Part shown: positions 27,053 through 35,109 of the stretch, piece after piece
Numbering within the stretch: the first letter of the stretch is position 1
Layout of the letters: the number at the start of each line of letters is the position of its first letter
NCBI RefSeq assembly: GCF_006965485.1
Contig: NZ_CP041360.1
Coordinates: 7,792,501-7,856,500 of the forward strand
Length of the DNA stretch: 64,000 nt
Origin: Spirosoma sp. KCTC 42546
GTDB lineage: Bacteria; Bacteroidota; Bacteroidia; Cytophagales; Spirosomataceae
Direction: 5' to 3'
The notes under the pieces: generated by a model
Told to the model about the DNA's origin: nothing
Database searches by the model: none
Seen by the model: the letters and a program-made list of their open reading frames with translations, nothing else
Translations under genes and position numbers: made by a program

Positions 27053-27886
27053 ATGGCACAAATCGAATATAAAGACCTCTTAGACGCTGGTGTGCATTTT
27101 GGCCACTTAACGCGCAAGTGGGATCCCCGGATGGCTCCGTACATCTTCATGGAGAAGAACGGCATCCATATTATTGATCTTAATAAAACAGTAGCTGCGC
27201 TCGAAGAAGCCTGCAATTCCATAAAAGGTATTGTACGTTCGGGCCGGAAAGTGATGTTTGTGGCTACGAAAAAACAGGCTCAGGAGATTGTTTCGGAAGA
27301 AGCACGTCGACTGAAAATGCCTTACGTTACAGATCGCTGGCAGGGCGGTATGTTAACGAACTTCGCCACAATCCGTAAGTCGCTGAAGAAAATGCAAACG
27401 CTGGATAAAATGCTGAAAGACGAGGAGACCGTCAAGAGTATTGCCAAGCGTGAGCGTTTGACCCGCACCCGCGATAAAGAGAAACTGGAACGTGTATTGG
27501 GCGGTATTGCCGATCTTACCCGGTTGCCAGCGGCTCTGTTTGTGGTTGACGTAAAGCGCGAACACATTGCTGTTGCCGAAGCACACCGTCTGGGGATTCC
27601 CGTATTTGCCATGTGTGATACGAACTCAAACCCAGAAGACGTGGACTTCGCAATCCCGGCTAACGATGACGCTTATAAGTCGATTGCGCTGATTACGCTT
27701 GCCATTGGTAAAGCCATTGAAGAAGGCCTGATGGAGCGTAAGCAGGATAAAGACGATCAGCGTGTTCAGGAAGAGGAAGAAGCTAAACGCACTGAAGACC
27801 TTGCTCAGGCTCGTGCTGAAGGCGCTACACAGCCCGAAGCAGAAGCTGCACCAGCCGCTGTTGCTGAAGATGAGCAGGAAGCATAA
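27053..27886 (+). CDS. rpsB: 30S ribosomal protein S2
   Basis: Small-subunit protein of 277 aa. Starts MAQIEYKDLLDAGVHFGH, then TRKWDPRMAPYIF, VTDRWQGGMLTNF and IPVFAMCDTNSNPEDVDF, all hallmark S2 motifs. The C-terminal 50 residues are an acidic Glu/Ala-rich extension common in Bacteroidota. tsf lies downstream, the conserved arrangement. Confidence 0.98.
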   Translation: MAQIEYKDLLDAGVHFGHLTRKWDPRMAPYIFMEKNGIHIIDLNKTVAALEEACNSIKGIVRSGRKVMFVATKKQAQEIVSEEARRLKMPYVTDRWQGGMLTNFATIRKSLKKMQTLDKMLKDEETVKSIAKRERLTRTRDKEKLERVLGGIADLTRLPAALFVVDVKREHIAVAEAHRLGIPVFAMCDTNSNPEDVDFAIPANDDAYKSIALITLAIGKAIEEGLMERKQDKDDQRVQEEEEAKRTEDLAQARAEGATQPEAEAAPAAVAEDEQEA

Positions 27887-27891
27887 TATAT

Positions 27892-27953
27892 AGTTTGCAG
27901 TTCGAGGTTTGTAGGTTTACTAAGCTTCAATTGCAAACCTCGAACTGCAAACT
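27892..27953. repeat. Perfect 20-bp inverted repeat between rpsB and tsf
   Basis: Arms 27892-27911 (AGTTTGCAGTTCGAGGTTTG) and 27934-27953 are exact complements with a 22-nt loop. It starts 5 nt after the rpsB stop codon. Its vocabulary resembles the repeat at 63682-63768. Confidence 0.85.
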
Positions 27954-27958
27954 AACCG

Positions 27959-27986
27959 ATAGCCCGTAGCAGCCGCTATGGGCTAT
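27959..27986 (+). promoter_or_regulatory. Second stem-loop upstream of tsf
   Basis: ATAGCCC-GTAGC-AGCC-GCTAT-GGGCTAT: a 12-bp stem (one G-U) with a 4-nt loop. No T-run follows, so it is not a canonical terminator; possibly an attenuator or processing site that sets the S2 to EF-Ts ratio (inference). Confidence 0.5.
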
Positions 27987-28057
27987 TCCATTTCAGTATA
28001 CAATAATCTAATTACCAACTAATTTTTGGCAATTTAAATTAACAACCACCTTTTATT

Positions 28058-28891
28058 ATGGCAATTACTGCTGCTGATGTAAATAAGCTTCGGCAAGAGA
28101 CCGGAGCCGGTATGATGGACTGCAAAAAAGCCCTTACCGAAGCCGATGGCGATTTTGAAAAAGCAAAAGAAATCCTCCGCAAACAGGGACAGAAAATAGC
28201 TGATAAACGGGCTGATAACGCAACCGCTGAAGGTATTGTGTTAGCACACGTTAGCCCAGATGGCAAAACAGGTAAAGTAATAGCGTTAGCCTGCGAAACA
28301 GAACCTGTGTCAAAAGTAGCCGATTTCCAGAATCTGGCAATGGCTATTATGAGTAATGCCGTTTCAACCGATGCTGCCGACAAAACAGCATTGTTAGCTA
28401 TTCCTCAGGCAGATGGTCGCTCACTACAAGATCATATTACTGATCTGATGGGGAAAATCGGGGAAAAAGTCGACGTGGCATCCTACGAAACCGTATCGGC
28501 TGATAAAGTTGTTTCTTATATTCACTCGAATGGTAAACTTGGCGTATTAGTTGGTCTTACCAACACTAATGGTAACGATGTTACTGAAGTTGGTAAAGAC
28601 ATTGCCATGCAGATTGCCGCGATGAAACCTGTTGCGTTAGACAAAGATGGCGTTGACGCTACTATTGTAGAACGTGAAATTGAAATTGGTAAAGAGCAAG
28701 CCCGTCAGGAAGGCAAACCTGAAGCCATGCTCGAACGAATTGCAATGGGTAAACTTAACAAGTTCTATAAAGAAAACACATTGCTCAATCAGGAGTTCGT
28801 AAAAGACAATTCGGTAACAATTGCGCAATTACTAGAAAAAACCAGCAAAGGACTAACAGTATCGGTCTTCAAGCGGGTAGCAATCGGCTAG
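28058..28891 (+). CDS. tsf: Translation elongation factor Ts
   Basis: Guanine-nucleotide exchange factor for EF-Tu; 277 aa. VNKLRQETGAGMMDCKKAL is the first EF-Ts signature, the UBA-like N-terminal domain is followed by core motifs such as GKLGVLVGL and DIAMQIAAMKPVAL, and LLEKTSKGLTVSVFKRVAIG closes the protein. It ends at a T-tailed terminator. Confidence 0.97.
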   Translation: MAITAADVNKLRQETGAGMMDCKKALTEADGDFEKAKEILRKQGQKIADKRADNATAEGIVLAHVSPDGKTGKVIALACETEPVSKVADFQNLAMAIMSNAVSTDAADKTALLAIPQADGRSLQDHITDLMGKIGEKVDVASYETVSADKVVSYIHSNGKLGVLVGLTNTNGNDVTEVGKDIAMQIAAMKPVALDKDGVDATIVEREIEIGKEQARQEGKPEAMLERIAMGKLNKFYKENTLLNQEFVKDNSVTIAQLLEKTSKGLTVSVFKRVAIG

Positions 28892-28925
28892 TCGATTTCA
28901 ACACACTGATCATTGATCATAAAAA

Positions 28926-28953
28926 ATGCCCGGCTACTCAGTCGGGTATTTTT
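28926..28953 (+). terminator. Rho-independent terminator after tsf
   Basis: A 10-bp stem ATGCCCGGCT/AGTCGGGTAT (two G-U pairs) with loop ACTC, followed by a T-rich tail. Ends the rplM-rpsI-rpsB-tsf unit. Confidence 0.87.
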
Positions 28954-29251
28954 ATTTCAAGCAACGATAAAAAATATACGTAAATTAATTAACTGATAAT
29001 CATACATATATAGGTAATATATTACTAATTGTGTAAGCCTTGCAGAATTTAGTTTAAATGAATAGTTGAGTTATTTATTTCTTTCGTTCATGATAAATAT
29101 GTGGTAATTAAGTCAATTTATGCTGAATGGTCACCGCTTTGGCTGAGCTTTTGCTTTAATTTATATGTGACCATTTTTTTTTCTATTATTGGCCTTATAG
29201 GACAGTTACTTTTACTAAACTTTCAGGTCTTAACAGCCACTACCACCTAGA
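28954..29251. other. AT-rich intergenic region before the sigma-factor operon
   Basis: About 300 nt with no gene I can support. TACTTTTA at 29207-29214 differs from the -7 consensus in one base and lies 38 nt before the sigma-factor ATG; a TTG is at 29189 but only 15 nt away. The operon may use a different, stress-type promoter. Confidence 0.35.
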
Positions 29252-29857
29252 ATGGAGCACTATTCAGACGAAGAGTTGGTCCGGCACTATGTCGAAACGC
29301 AACGGAACGTCTATTTTGAACGATTATATGAACGCTACTGTGATAAAGTTTACAGGAAATGTTTGTCATTTACCAAAGATCCAGTTAGGGCAGAAGACCT
29401 AACGCACGACATCTTCCTGAAACTGGTTGTTAAGCTTAGCGGATTTAGAGAACAGTCTAAATTTTCAACCTGGTTATATTCAATCACATACAATTACTGC
29501 ACCGATCAGCTCCGGTCGCATAACCTGCGCCGGGAGGTCTACATGGACGATGGTTGGGAGCGATTAGATGTGGGCGCTGACGATGAATTAGCCGAATTGG
29601 CTGAGATGGAAGCGCAACAACTTGAGCGCGCGCTACACCAGCTTCCCCCCGATGAACAATCGATGCTCCTGATGAAGTATCAGGATGATATTAGTATTCG
29701 AGATATTGCCAATATAAACGGATTAACTGAGAGCGCAGTAAAAATGCGCCTTAAACGGTCACGTGATAAGCTACGCAAACACTATCTCGAAGGTGCTATA
29801 TTCTGGCTATTACTGGCTATTAAAATGGTATTATCTATTCGATGGCCTTTTCGTTAA
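29252..29857 (+). CDS. ECF sigma factor with a hydrophobic C-terminal tail
   Basis: RNA polymerase sigma-70 family, extracytoplasmic-function type, 201 aa. Region 2 spans about residues 20-95 (RAEDLTHDIFLKLV, FSTWLYSITYNYCTDQLR); region 4 spans about 125-175 (LPPDEQSMLLMKYQDDISIR, ESAVKMRLKRSRDKLRKHY). Unusual: after region 4 the protein continues into GAIFWLLLAIKMVLSI followed by RWPFR, long enough to be one membrane helix or amphipathic anchor. No separate anti-sigma factor of a known family is encoded nearby. It leads an operon with a 67-aa protein and envelope channels, so those genes are its likely targets (inference). Confidence 0.88.
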   Translation: MEHYSDEELVRHYVETQRNVYFERLYERYCDKVYRKCLSFTKDPVRAEDLTHDIFLKLVVKLSGFREQSKFSTWLYSITYNYCTDQLRSHNLRREVYMDDGWERLDVGADDELAELAEMEAQQLERALHQLPPDEQSMLLMKYQDDISIRDIANINGLTESAVKMRLKRSRDKLRKHYLEGAIFWLLLAIKMVLSIRWPFR

Positions 29858-29866
29858 TCAAACGCT

Positions 29867-30070
29867 ATGGAAAATACAAATCCCTTTAAACAACTTGAGT
29901 CTGACGCGGTCTGCCCTCCCAATCTAAAAACAGAACTCGTTTCAGAAATAGATTTAATTCGGAATGCAATAACGATCGTCGATCTCTACATCGGCGACTT
30001 ATTGGATTTGGCGTCCGCTCTGATGAACCCACCTTACGTAACCTCTGATAACACAAATCCTCCCACATGA
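29867..30070 (+). CDS. Small protein of unknown function between sigma factor and channel
   Basis: A 67-aa protein I do not recognise. It is mildly acidic, with a central stretch (IRNAITIVDLYIGDLLDLAS) that could form an amphipathic helix. No signal peptide. It starts 9 nt after the sigma-factor stop codon, and its stop overlaps the ATG of the MscS-like gene by 4 nt (ATGA), which argues that it is translated and coupled to the channel. Possible roles include an anti-sigma-like regulator or a channel accessory; neither is shown by sequence. Confidence 0.65.
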   Translation: MENTNPFKQLESDAVCPPNLKTELVSEIDLIRNAITIVDLYIGDLLDLASALMNPPYVTSDNTNPPT

Positions 30071-30915
30071 AAGAGCTTCCAGAATTGACTGAAGTTTTAC
30101 GGAATACATTTCAAACCCTAATTGACCAATTTGTTGAGTTTGTTCCTCGCCTATTAGGGGCAATGGTCATTATGTTAATCGGGATTGGCTTTGCCCGGCT
30201 CGTCGCCCTGATTGTTCTGCGCGTGCTTGGTAGAGTAGGGTTTGACAAAATTGGTAATCGCCTGAATGAAATTAGTATTATCAAACAACTGAAGACAGAA
30301 ATTAAACTAAGCGAAATTATTGCAAAAGTCCTTTACTACTTTATCCTGCTGGTTTTCATTAAGGCTGCCACTGAAAAATTAGGGGTGGCTGCTATCACCG
30401 AGATGGTGGCCTCGTTGATCAACTTTATTCCCAAACTGATTGCAGCCGCTATTATGTTACAAGTTGGTGTTTTGCTGGCCGATACCTTACGAGGAGCAGT
30501 AGTAAGTGTGTGTCAGTCATTTAATATAGCTTCGGGCAGACTACTCAGCATGATTGTATTTGTTTTCTTTCTGATCATTACCATTATCAGTGCACTGGGG
30601 CAAGCTGGTATCAACACAGAACTCCTTGAATCAAGCTTTAACCTCATTATAGGTGGTGTCATTTTCGCATTTGCCATTGGTTATGGAATTGCCTCCCGCG
30701 ATTTAATGGCCAATATTCTATCCTCATTTTACACGAAAAATAAGTATAAAGAAGGCCAGACTATTCAAGTTGATGACGCAAAAGGTGAAATAATAAAAGT
30801 AGATAATATTTCACTTACACTCCGCACCGGCGCAACGACAACAGTAGTGCCACTTCAAACTTTACAAATGAAAAAAGTGGAAGTATTTGATACTCCTCCA
30901 ACGGCTGCCGTATAA
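30067..30915 (+). CDS. MscS-like mechanosensitive channel with TM-helix repeats
   Basis: A 282-aa membrane protein of the small MscS-like class with conserved TM-helix repeats: hydrophobic segments near residues 22-45, 80-98, 110-130, 155-178 and 190-210. The last, IGGVIFAFAIGYGIASRDLM, corresponds to the pore helix and is followed by a short beta domain (QVDDAKGEIIKVDNISLTLR). It lacks the large cytoplasmic cage of E. coli MscS. Translationally coupled to the upstream 67-aa gene. Probable role: osmotic or envelope-tension relief. Confidence 0.83.
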   Translation: MKELPELTEVLRNTFQTLIDQFVEFVPRLLGAMVIMLIGIGFARLVALIVLRVLGRVGFDKIGNRLNEISIIKQLKTEIKLSEIIAKVLYYFILLVFIKAATEKLGVAAITEMVASLINFIPKLIAAAIMLQVGVLLADTLRGAVVSVCQSFNIASGRLLSMIVFVFFLIITIISALGQAGINTELLESSFNLIIGGVIFAFAIGYGIASRDLMANILSSFYTKNKYKEGQTIQVDDAKGEIIKVDNISLTLRTGATTTVVPLQTLQMKKVEVFDTPPTAAV

Positions 30916-30975
30916 AAAGAGAGTTACCAACGCCCACCTGCTTCGTCTGACTGTCAACTAAATTTCACGCATTCT

Positions 30976-31998
30976 ATGAAGACAAGTGCTCTTTTTATAC
31001 TTATGAGTTGGTCTTTCTTAAGCCAGGCACTGGCTCAGGACTCACCTAAAGTTGTTCCTTCCGATTCAGTACGAGTTACCAAAAATTTTAAAGACACAAT
31101 TTCAGTAAAGCCAGATACCTCCTATTGGCAACGATCCTTCAGTGGTGGGGTCAACTTCAATCAGGCCTCGTTCAGTAATTGGTCAGGGGGAGGGGTTAAT
31201 TCGCTTGCAATTGGTGGTGTAATAGCGGCCCGTGCCCTCTACGAAAAAGGAAAAACTTCCTGGGATAACACCGCTGATTTGCAACTAGGCTATCTTACCC
31301 AGTTAGGTAATACCCGAAAAGCTGCGGATCAGATTATTTTGATCTCTGTGATAGGGCACCAGATTGCACCCAAATGGGATTTGTTTGTCTCGGGTACGTT
31401 CAATACATTTTTTGCGCCTGGTTATCGCTACGATAAACTTCCAGCAGATCAAACCCGTTTGCGTGTATCTAACTTTTTTGCCCCTGCTCAACTTACACTA
31501 TCTATGGGGATTGCCTATAAGCCCAATGACTGGTTTTCGCTTCGAATGAGCCCAATAGCCCCTCGTTTTACCTTCTTAGCCGATCAAAGTGTTCGAGTGC
31601 GGGAACAGGCAGATGGTACATTTGTACCCGATGCTACACAAAAAGCCTTTGGTGTTGACCCCGGAAAAAGCAGTCGTATGGAATGGCTGGCGTTTCAGTT
31701 GCAGGCTGCCTTAAATCGTAATCTAACGGAGAACATATCGATTAATGCCCGTTATCAGCTGTTCACCCAGTATGCTCAATTAGATAATATTAACCACCGG
31801 CTTGATCTTATTATGACAGCCAAAGCAAGCCGTTATCTGAGTACCACTTTCGGTCTAATTTTGCTATACAATAAAGATTTTAGCTCTTCGCTACAGATTC
31901 AGCAAACACTGGCTATCGGATTATCCTATAACATCAGTTCATTTAAAAAGAAGAAAGACCCAATAAAGGCCACCGACCCACTTCCTGGTAGGTTTTGA
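30976..31998 (+). CDS. DUF3078 outer-membrane protein
   Basis: A 340-aa protein with a signal peptide (residues 1-21, ending ALAQ). The DUF3078 hallmark is clear: FSGGVNFNQASFSNWSGGG, then TSWDNTADLQLGY and long alternating aromatic/polar strands up to a terminal strand (LAIGLSYNISSF). Family members are Bacteroidota beta-barrel-like proteins without a known function. Here it lies between two mechanosensitive channels, 60 nt after one and 74 nt before mscL, so it probably belongs to the same envelope-stress unit. Confidence 0.82.
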   Translation: MKTSALFILMSWSFLSQALAQDSPKVVPSDSVRVTKNFKDTISVKPDTSYWQRSFSGGVNFNQASFSNWSGGGVNSLAIGGVIAARALYEKGKTSWDNTADLQLGYLTQLGNTRKAADQIILISVIGHQIAPKWDLFVSGTFNTFFAPGYRYDKLPADQTRLRVSNFFAPAQLTLSMGIAYKPNDWFSLRMSPIAPRFTFLADQSVRVREQADGTFVPDATQKAFGVDPGKSSRMEWLAFQLQAALNRNLTENISINARYQLFTQYAQLDNINHRLDLIMTAKASRYLSTTFGLILLYNKDFSSSLQIQQTLAIGLSYNISSFKKKKDPIKATDPLPGRF

Positions 31999-32072
31999 TT
32001 TGCGATAAACATTTTCTACTTTGATTTAATCGTTTGCTTAACTAGTGTTTCTAACCTAAAAAATTAGCCTTT

Positions 32073-32405
32073 ATGTTTAGTGAATTTAAAACTTTTATCG
32101 CTCAGGGTAACGTACTTGACCTGGCCGTTGGCGTCATTATTGGTGCTGCCTTTGGCAAAATCACTACATCCCTTGTTGAAGACATCATTAACCCCATTTT
32201 GGGTTTAGTTCTCGGTGGCGTTGATTTCAGTCAGTTAAAAATTGTACTGAAAGAAGCAGTGGGCACAACTCCCGAAGTTGCTATTCGATACGGCAACTTC
32301 CTGAATACATTCATTCAATTCCTGATCATCGCCTGGGTTGTTTTCCTCATAGTGAAAGCAGCCAACCGAGCCCGTTTCTCAAATTCAATGGCATCCAAAG
32401 AGTAA
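32073..32405 (+). CDS. mscL: Large-conductance mechanosensitive channel MscL
   Basis: A pentameric inner-membrane tension valve; 110 aa. [20 protein letters not shown] is the highly conserved TM1 pore helix, the periplasmic loop is short, and TM2 is [19 protein letters not shown]. Shorter than E. coli MscL (136 aa) mainly in the loop and C-terminal bundle, as in many Bacteroidota. Last gene before a terminator, in the sigma-factor operon. Confidence 0.96.
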   Translation: MFSEFKTFIAQGNVLDLAVGVIIGAAFGKITTSLVEDIINPILGLVLGGVDFSQLKIVLKEAVGTTPEVAIRYGNFLNTFIQFLIIAWVVFLIVKAANRARFSNSMASKE

Positions 32406-32430
32406 CCCTTTTTTAGAAAATTTGATTGAA

Positions 32431-32455
32431 AAGCCCTGACCAATAGTCGGGGCTT
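32431..32455 (+). terminator. Terminator after mscL
   Basis: AAGCCCTGAC-CAATA-GTCGGGGCTT: a 10-bp stem with one G-U, followed by CTTCATTT. It separates the channel operon from murD, so the mur/fts cluster starts its own transcription unit. Confidence 0.75.
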
Positions 32456-32495
32456 CTTCATTTATGCGTTATTTTGCCGATAGTACAGATTTACT

Positions 32496-33848
32496 ATGTC
32501 AGTTCAAAAAATAGTCATTCTTGGCGGAGGTGAAAGTGGTGTGGGGGCTGCTTTACTGGCAAAAGCTAAAGGCTTTGATGTTTTTCTATCCGATAAAGGA
32601 GTTCTCAAAGAGAGCTACCGCAAAACCCTCCAGGCAGCTAATATACCATTTGAGGAAGGTCAGCACACAGAGGAGCGAATTTTAGACGCAACCGAAGTGA
32701 TTAAAAGCCCTGGCATTCCAGAGAAAGTGCCCTTGGTGCAAAAACTTCGGACTCAGCATATACCTGTTATTTCTGAAATTGAATTTGCCGCTCGCTACAC
32801 TAGGGCCAAACTTATTGGTATAACAGGCAGTAATGGCAAAACTACAACAACCTTATTAACATATCATCTCCTCAAAACAGCGGGGCTCAATGTGGGTCTG
32901 GCAGGCAATATCGGTGATAGCTTTGCAGAACAGGTAATCACAGATACATTTGACTATTTTGTGCTGGAACTGAGTAGTTTCCAATTAGACGATATGTATG
33001 ATGCGCATCTCGATGTAATGGTTCTGCTTAACATTACGCCCGATCACCTTGATCGTTACGGATATGATTTTCAGAATTACGTAGCGTCTAAATTCAGAAT
33101 TTTACAAAACGCCACTCTTACCGACGACTTTATCTATTTTGCCGAAAGTCAGCCAATTCTGGATGAACTAGCCAAACGGAATCCGATGGTTCGTCAGTTG
33201 CCAATATCTTTGGAAAAAGTCGTTTCGCCGGGAGGTTATTTAGCCGATGATCAGTTATTGGCCGCTAATAAGGATCATTCATTTACAATTTCACAAACAG
33301 ATACACCCCTTCGTGGCCCGCATAACGCGATCAACATGTTGGCGGCTATCCTAGCAGCCCAGTCTGTCGGTGTAACAAACGAGGCTATTGCAAATGGACT
33401 AAAAACCTTTCAGAATGCGGCCCACCGTCTTGAGCCTGCAGGAACGGTCAACCATATCCAGTTCATCAACGACTCGAAAGCGACCAATGTCGACTCTGTT
33501 TTTTATGCTCTATCGAGTATGGATGCGCCAACAATCTGGATAGCAGGTGGTCAGGACAAAGGCAACGATTACAGCCAATTGGATAAATTAGTAGATCAAA
33601 AAGTAAAAGCGCTGATTTGCCTTGGCATAGATAATCATAAATTAGTGGAGTATTTTGGCGAGAAAGTACCGACGATTTACGAAACGCAATCAATTACCGA
33701 TGCCGTAATGAAAGGGCTTGAACTGGCGGAACCGGGGGATATTGTCCTGCTTTCGCCAGCTTGTGCCAGTTTTGACTTATTCAAAAATTACGAAGACCGT
33801 GGCAATCAGTTCAAAGCCGCCGTTAAAAACCTAATGATGAATGCTTAA
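32496..33848 (+). CDS. murD: UDP-N-acetylmuramoyl-L-alanine--D-glutamate ligase
   Basis: Adds D-glutamate to UDP-MurNAc-L-Ala in the cytoplasm. 450 aa; ATP loop ITGSNGKTTTTLL, the Mur-ligase core (VLELSSFQLDD, NITPDHLDRYG), and C-terminal FINDSKATNVDSVFYAL. First gene of the murD-ftsW-murG-murC-ftsQ-ftsA-ftsZ series. The last codons and stop are part of a palindrome (33833-33867), so the C-terminal NLMMNA is repeat-encoded. TATTTTG at about 32472 is a weak -7 candidate. Confidence 0.97.
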   Translation: MSVQKIVILGGGESGVGAALLAKAKGFDVFLSDKGVLKESYRKTLQAANIPFEEGQHTEERILDATEVIKSPGIPEKVPLVQKLRTQHIPVISEIEFAARYTRAKLIGITGSNGKTTTTLLTYHLLKTAGLNVGLAGNIGDSFAEQVITDTFDYFVLELSSFQLDDMYDAHLDVMVLLNITPDHLDRYGYDFQNYVASKFRILQNATLTDDFIYFAESQPILDELAKRNPMVRQLPISLEKVVSPGGYLADDQLLAANKDHSFTISQTDTPLRGPHNAINMLAAILAAQSVGVTNEAIANGLKTFQNAAHRLEPAGTVNHIQFINDSKATNVDSVFYALSSMDAPTIWIAGGQDKGNDYSQLDKLVDQKVKALICLGIDNHKLVEYFGEKVPTIYETQSITDAVMKGLELAEPGDIVLLSPACASFDLFKNYEDRGNQFKAAVKNLMMNA

Positions 33849-33867
33849 GGTAAAAGCATTCATCATT
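33833..33867. repeat. 14-bp inverted repeat overlapping the murD stop codon
   Basis: Arms 33833-33846 and 33854-33867 (AATGATGAATGCTT and complement) with a 7-nt loop. The left arm is coding (last residues of MurD). It lies between murD and ftsW. Confidence 0.78.
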
Positions 33868-33882
33868 CATCATTAAAAAAAC

Positions 33883-35004
33883 ATGGCCCTCCGAGAATGG
33901 ATTCGTACGCATCTTAAAGGCGACCGCCAAATCTGGTGGATTGTTCTTTATCTATCAATTATGAGCGTGCTGGTTGTTTACAGCGCAACGGGTACTAAAG
34001 CGTTTCGTGAGTTAGATGGAAATACAGAAGTCTTTCTACTAAAACATGGCTCTCTTCTTCTTATTGGATTAGCCTGTACGTATTTCGCGCATAAGATTAA
34101 CTATGTCTACTATGCCCGCCTGTCGAAATATGGACTTTGGCTATCTGTTCCTCTCCTATTATGGGCCTTTTTCAAAGGTTCGACCCTGAATGACGCGTCG
34201 CGCTGGGTAACGATTCCTATTATTAACCAGACGTTTCAACCATCGGATTTAGCCAAACTGGCCCTTATTTCCAATTTGGCAGCGATGCTGGCCAAGCGGC
34301 AACGCTTCATGAATGACCCAACGGTATTATTCAATCTTATTCTCTGGATTGGCCTTATCTGTTCGCTAATTATACTCTCAAATACATCAACGGCTCTTTT
34401 GTTGGGCGCAACCTGTTTTCTACTAATGTACATTGGTCGGGTTCCAGTGCGCTATTTAGGCTATATGATTGCAGTATGTGTGGTGTTTGGAGGGATCGGT
34501 TTAGCAGCAGGGCAGCGATTGGGAACGGCGGTTAATCGGGTCAAAAGTTTTTCAAATTCCGACACCATCGTTTACCAGGTCGAACAATCGTATATCGCCC
34601 TGGCCAATGGTGGATTAACTGGTCAGGGACCCGGCAACAGCCATCAACGCAACACATTGCCCAACCCATTCTCTGATTTTATTTACGCTATTATCGTAGA
34701 AGAGTATGGGTTGATATTAGGGGGTATACCCGTCGTATTAGCTTACCTATGGTTTTTGTGGCGAGGCATGAAAACACTTCAGAAAGCAACTCGCCCTTTT
34801 GGTGGACTACTCTCAGCCGGATTAACCTTTAGTATTGTTTTTCAGGCCTTTGCCAGCATTTGTGTAGCCATTGGCTTGGCTCCTGTAACGGGACAGCCGC
34901 TACCGTTATTAAGTATGGGGGGTACATCCCTCATATTCACCGGCTTAGCGATTGGCATTGTTCTAAGTGTCAGTCGCGATGAAGCCGACGAAAGTAAAAT
35001 TTAA
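33883..35004 (+). CDS. ftsW: FtsW, SEDS-family septal peptidoglycan polymerase
   Basis: Integral membrane glycosyltransferase of the division machinery; 373 aa with about ten helices. SEDS motifs: WVTIPIINQTFQPSDLAKLA, the VEQSYIALANGGLTGQGPG loop, DFIYAIIVEEYGLILGG, and LPLLSMGGTSLI near the end. Position between murD and murG and its division-cluster context favour FtsW over RodA. Confidence 0.95.
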   Translation: MALREWIRTHLKGDRQIWWIVLYLSIMSVLVVYSATGTKAFRELDGNTEVFLLKHGSLLLIGLACTYFAHKINYVYYARLSKYGLWLSVPLLLWAFFKGSTLNDASRWVTIPIINQTFQPSDLAKLALISNLAAMLAKRQRFMNDPTVLFNLILWIGLICSLIILSNTSTALLLGATCFLLMYIGRVPVRYLGYMIAVCVVFGGIGLAAGQRLGTAVNRVKSFSNSDTIVYQVEQSYIALANGGLTGQGPGNSHQRNTLPNPFSDFIYAIIVEEYGLILGGIPVVLAYLWFLWRGMKTLQKATRPFGGLLSAGLTFSIVFQAFASICVAIGLAPVTGQPLPLLSMGGTSLIFTGLAIGIVLSVSRDEADESKI

Positions 35005-35010
35005 TGTTCA

Positions 35011-35094
35011 TGGTTTACGGTATTCAGTTTATGGTGGGCTGACGCATCTAGTTGCTTTCGTCCCAGTTCACCATAAACCGAATACCGTAAACCA
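35011..35094. repeat. 26-bp inverted repeat between ftsW and murG
   Basis: Arms 35011-35036 (TGGTTTACGGTATTCAGTTT...) and 35069-35094 pair at 25 of 26 positions with a 32-nt loop. Additional AAACCATAAACC words run up to the murG ATG. Confidence 0.85.
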
Positions 35095-35109
35095 TAAACC
35101 ACAAACCGA

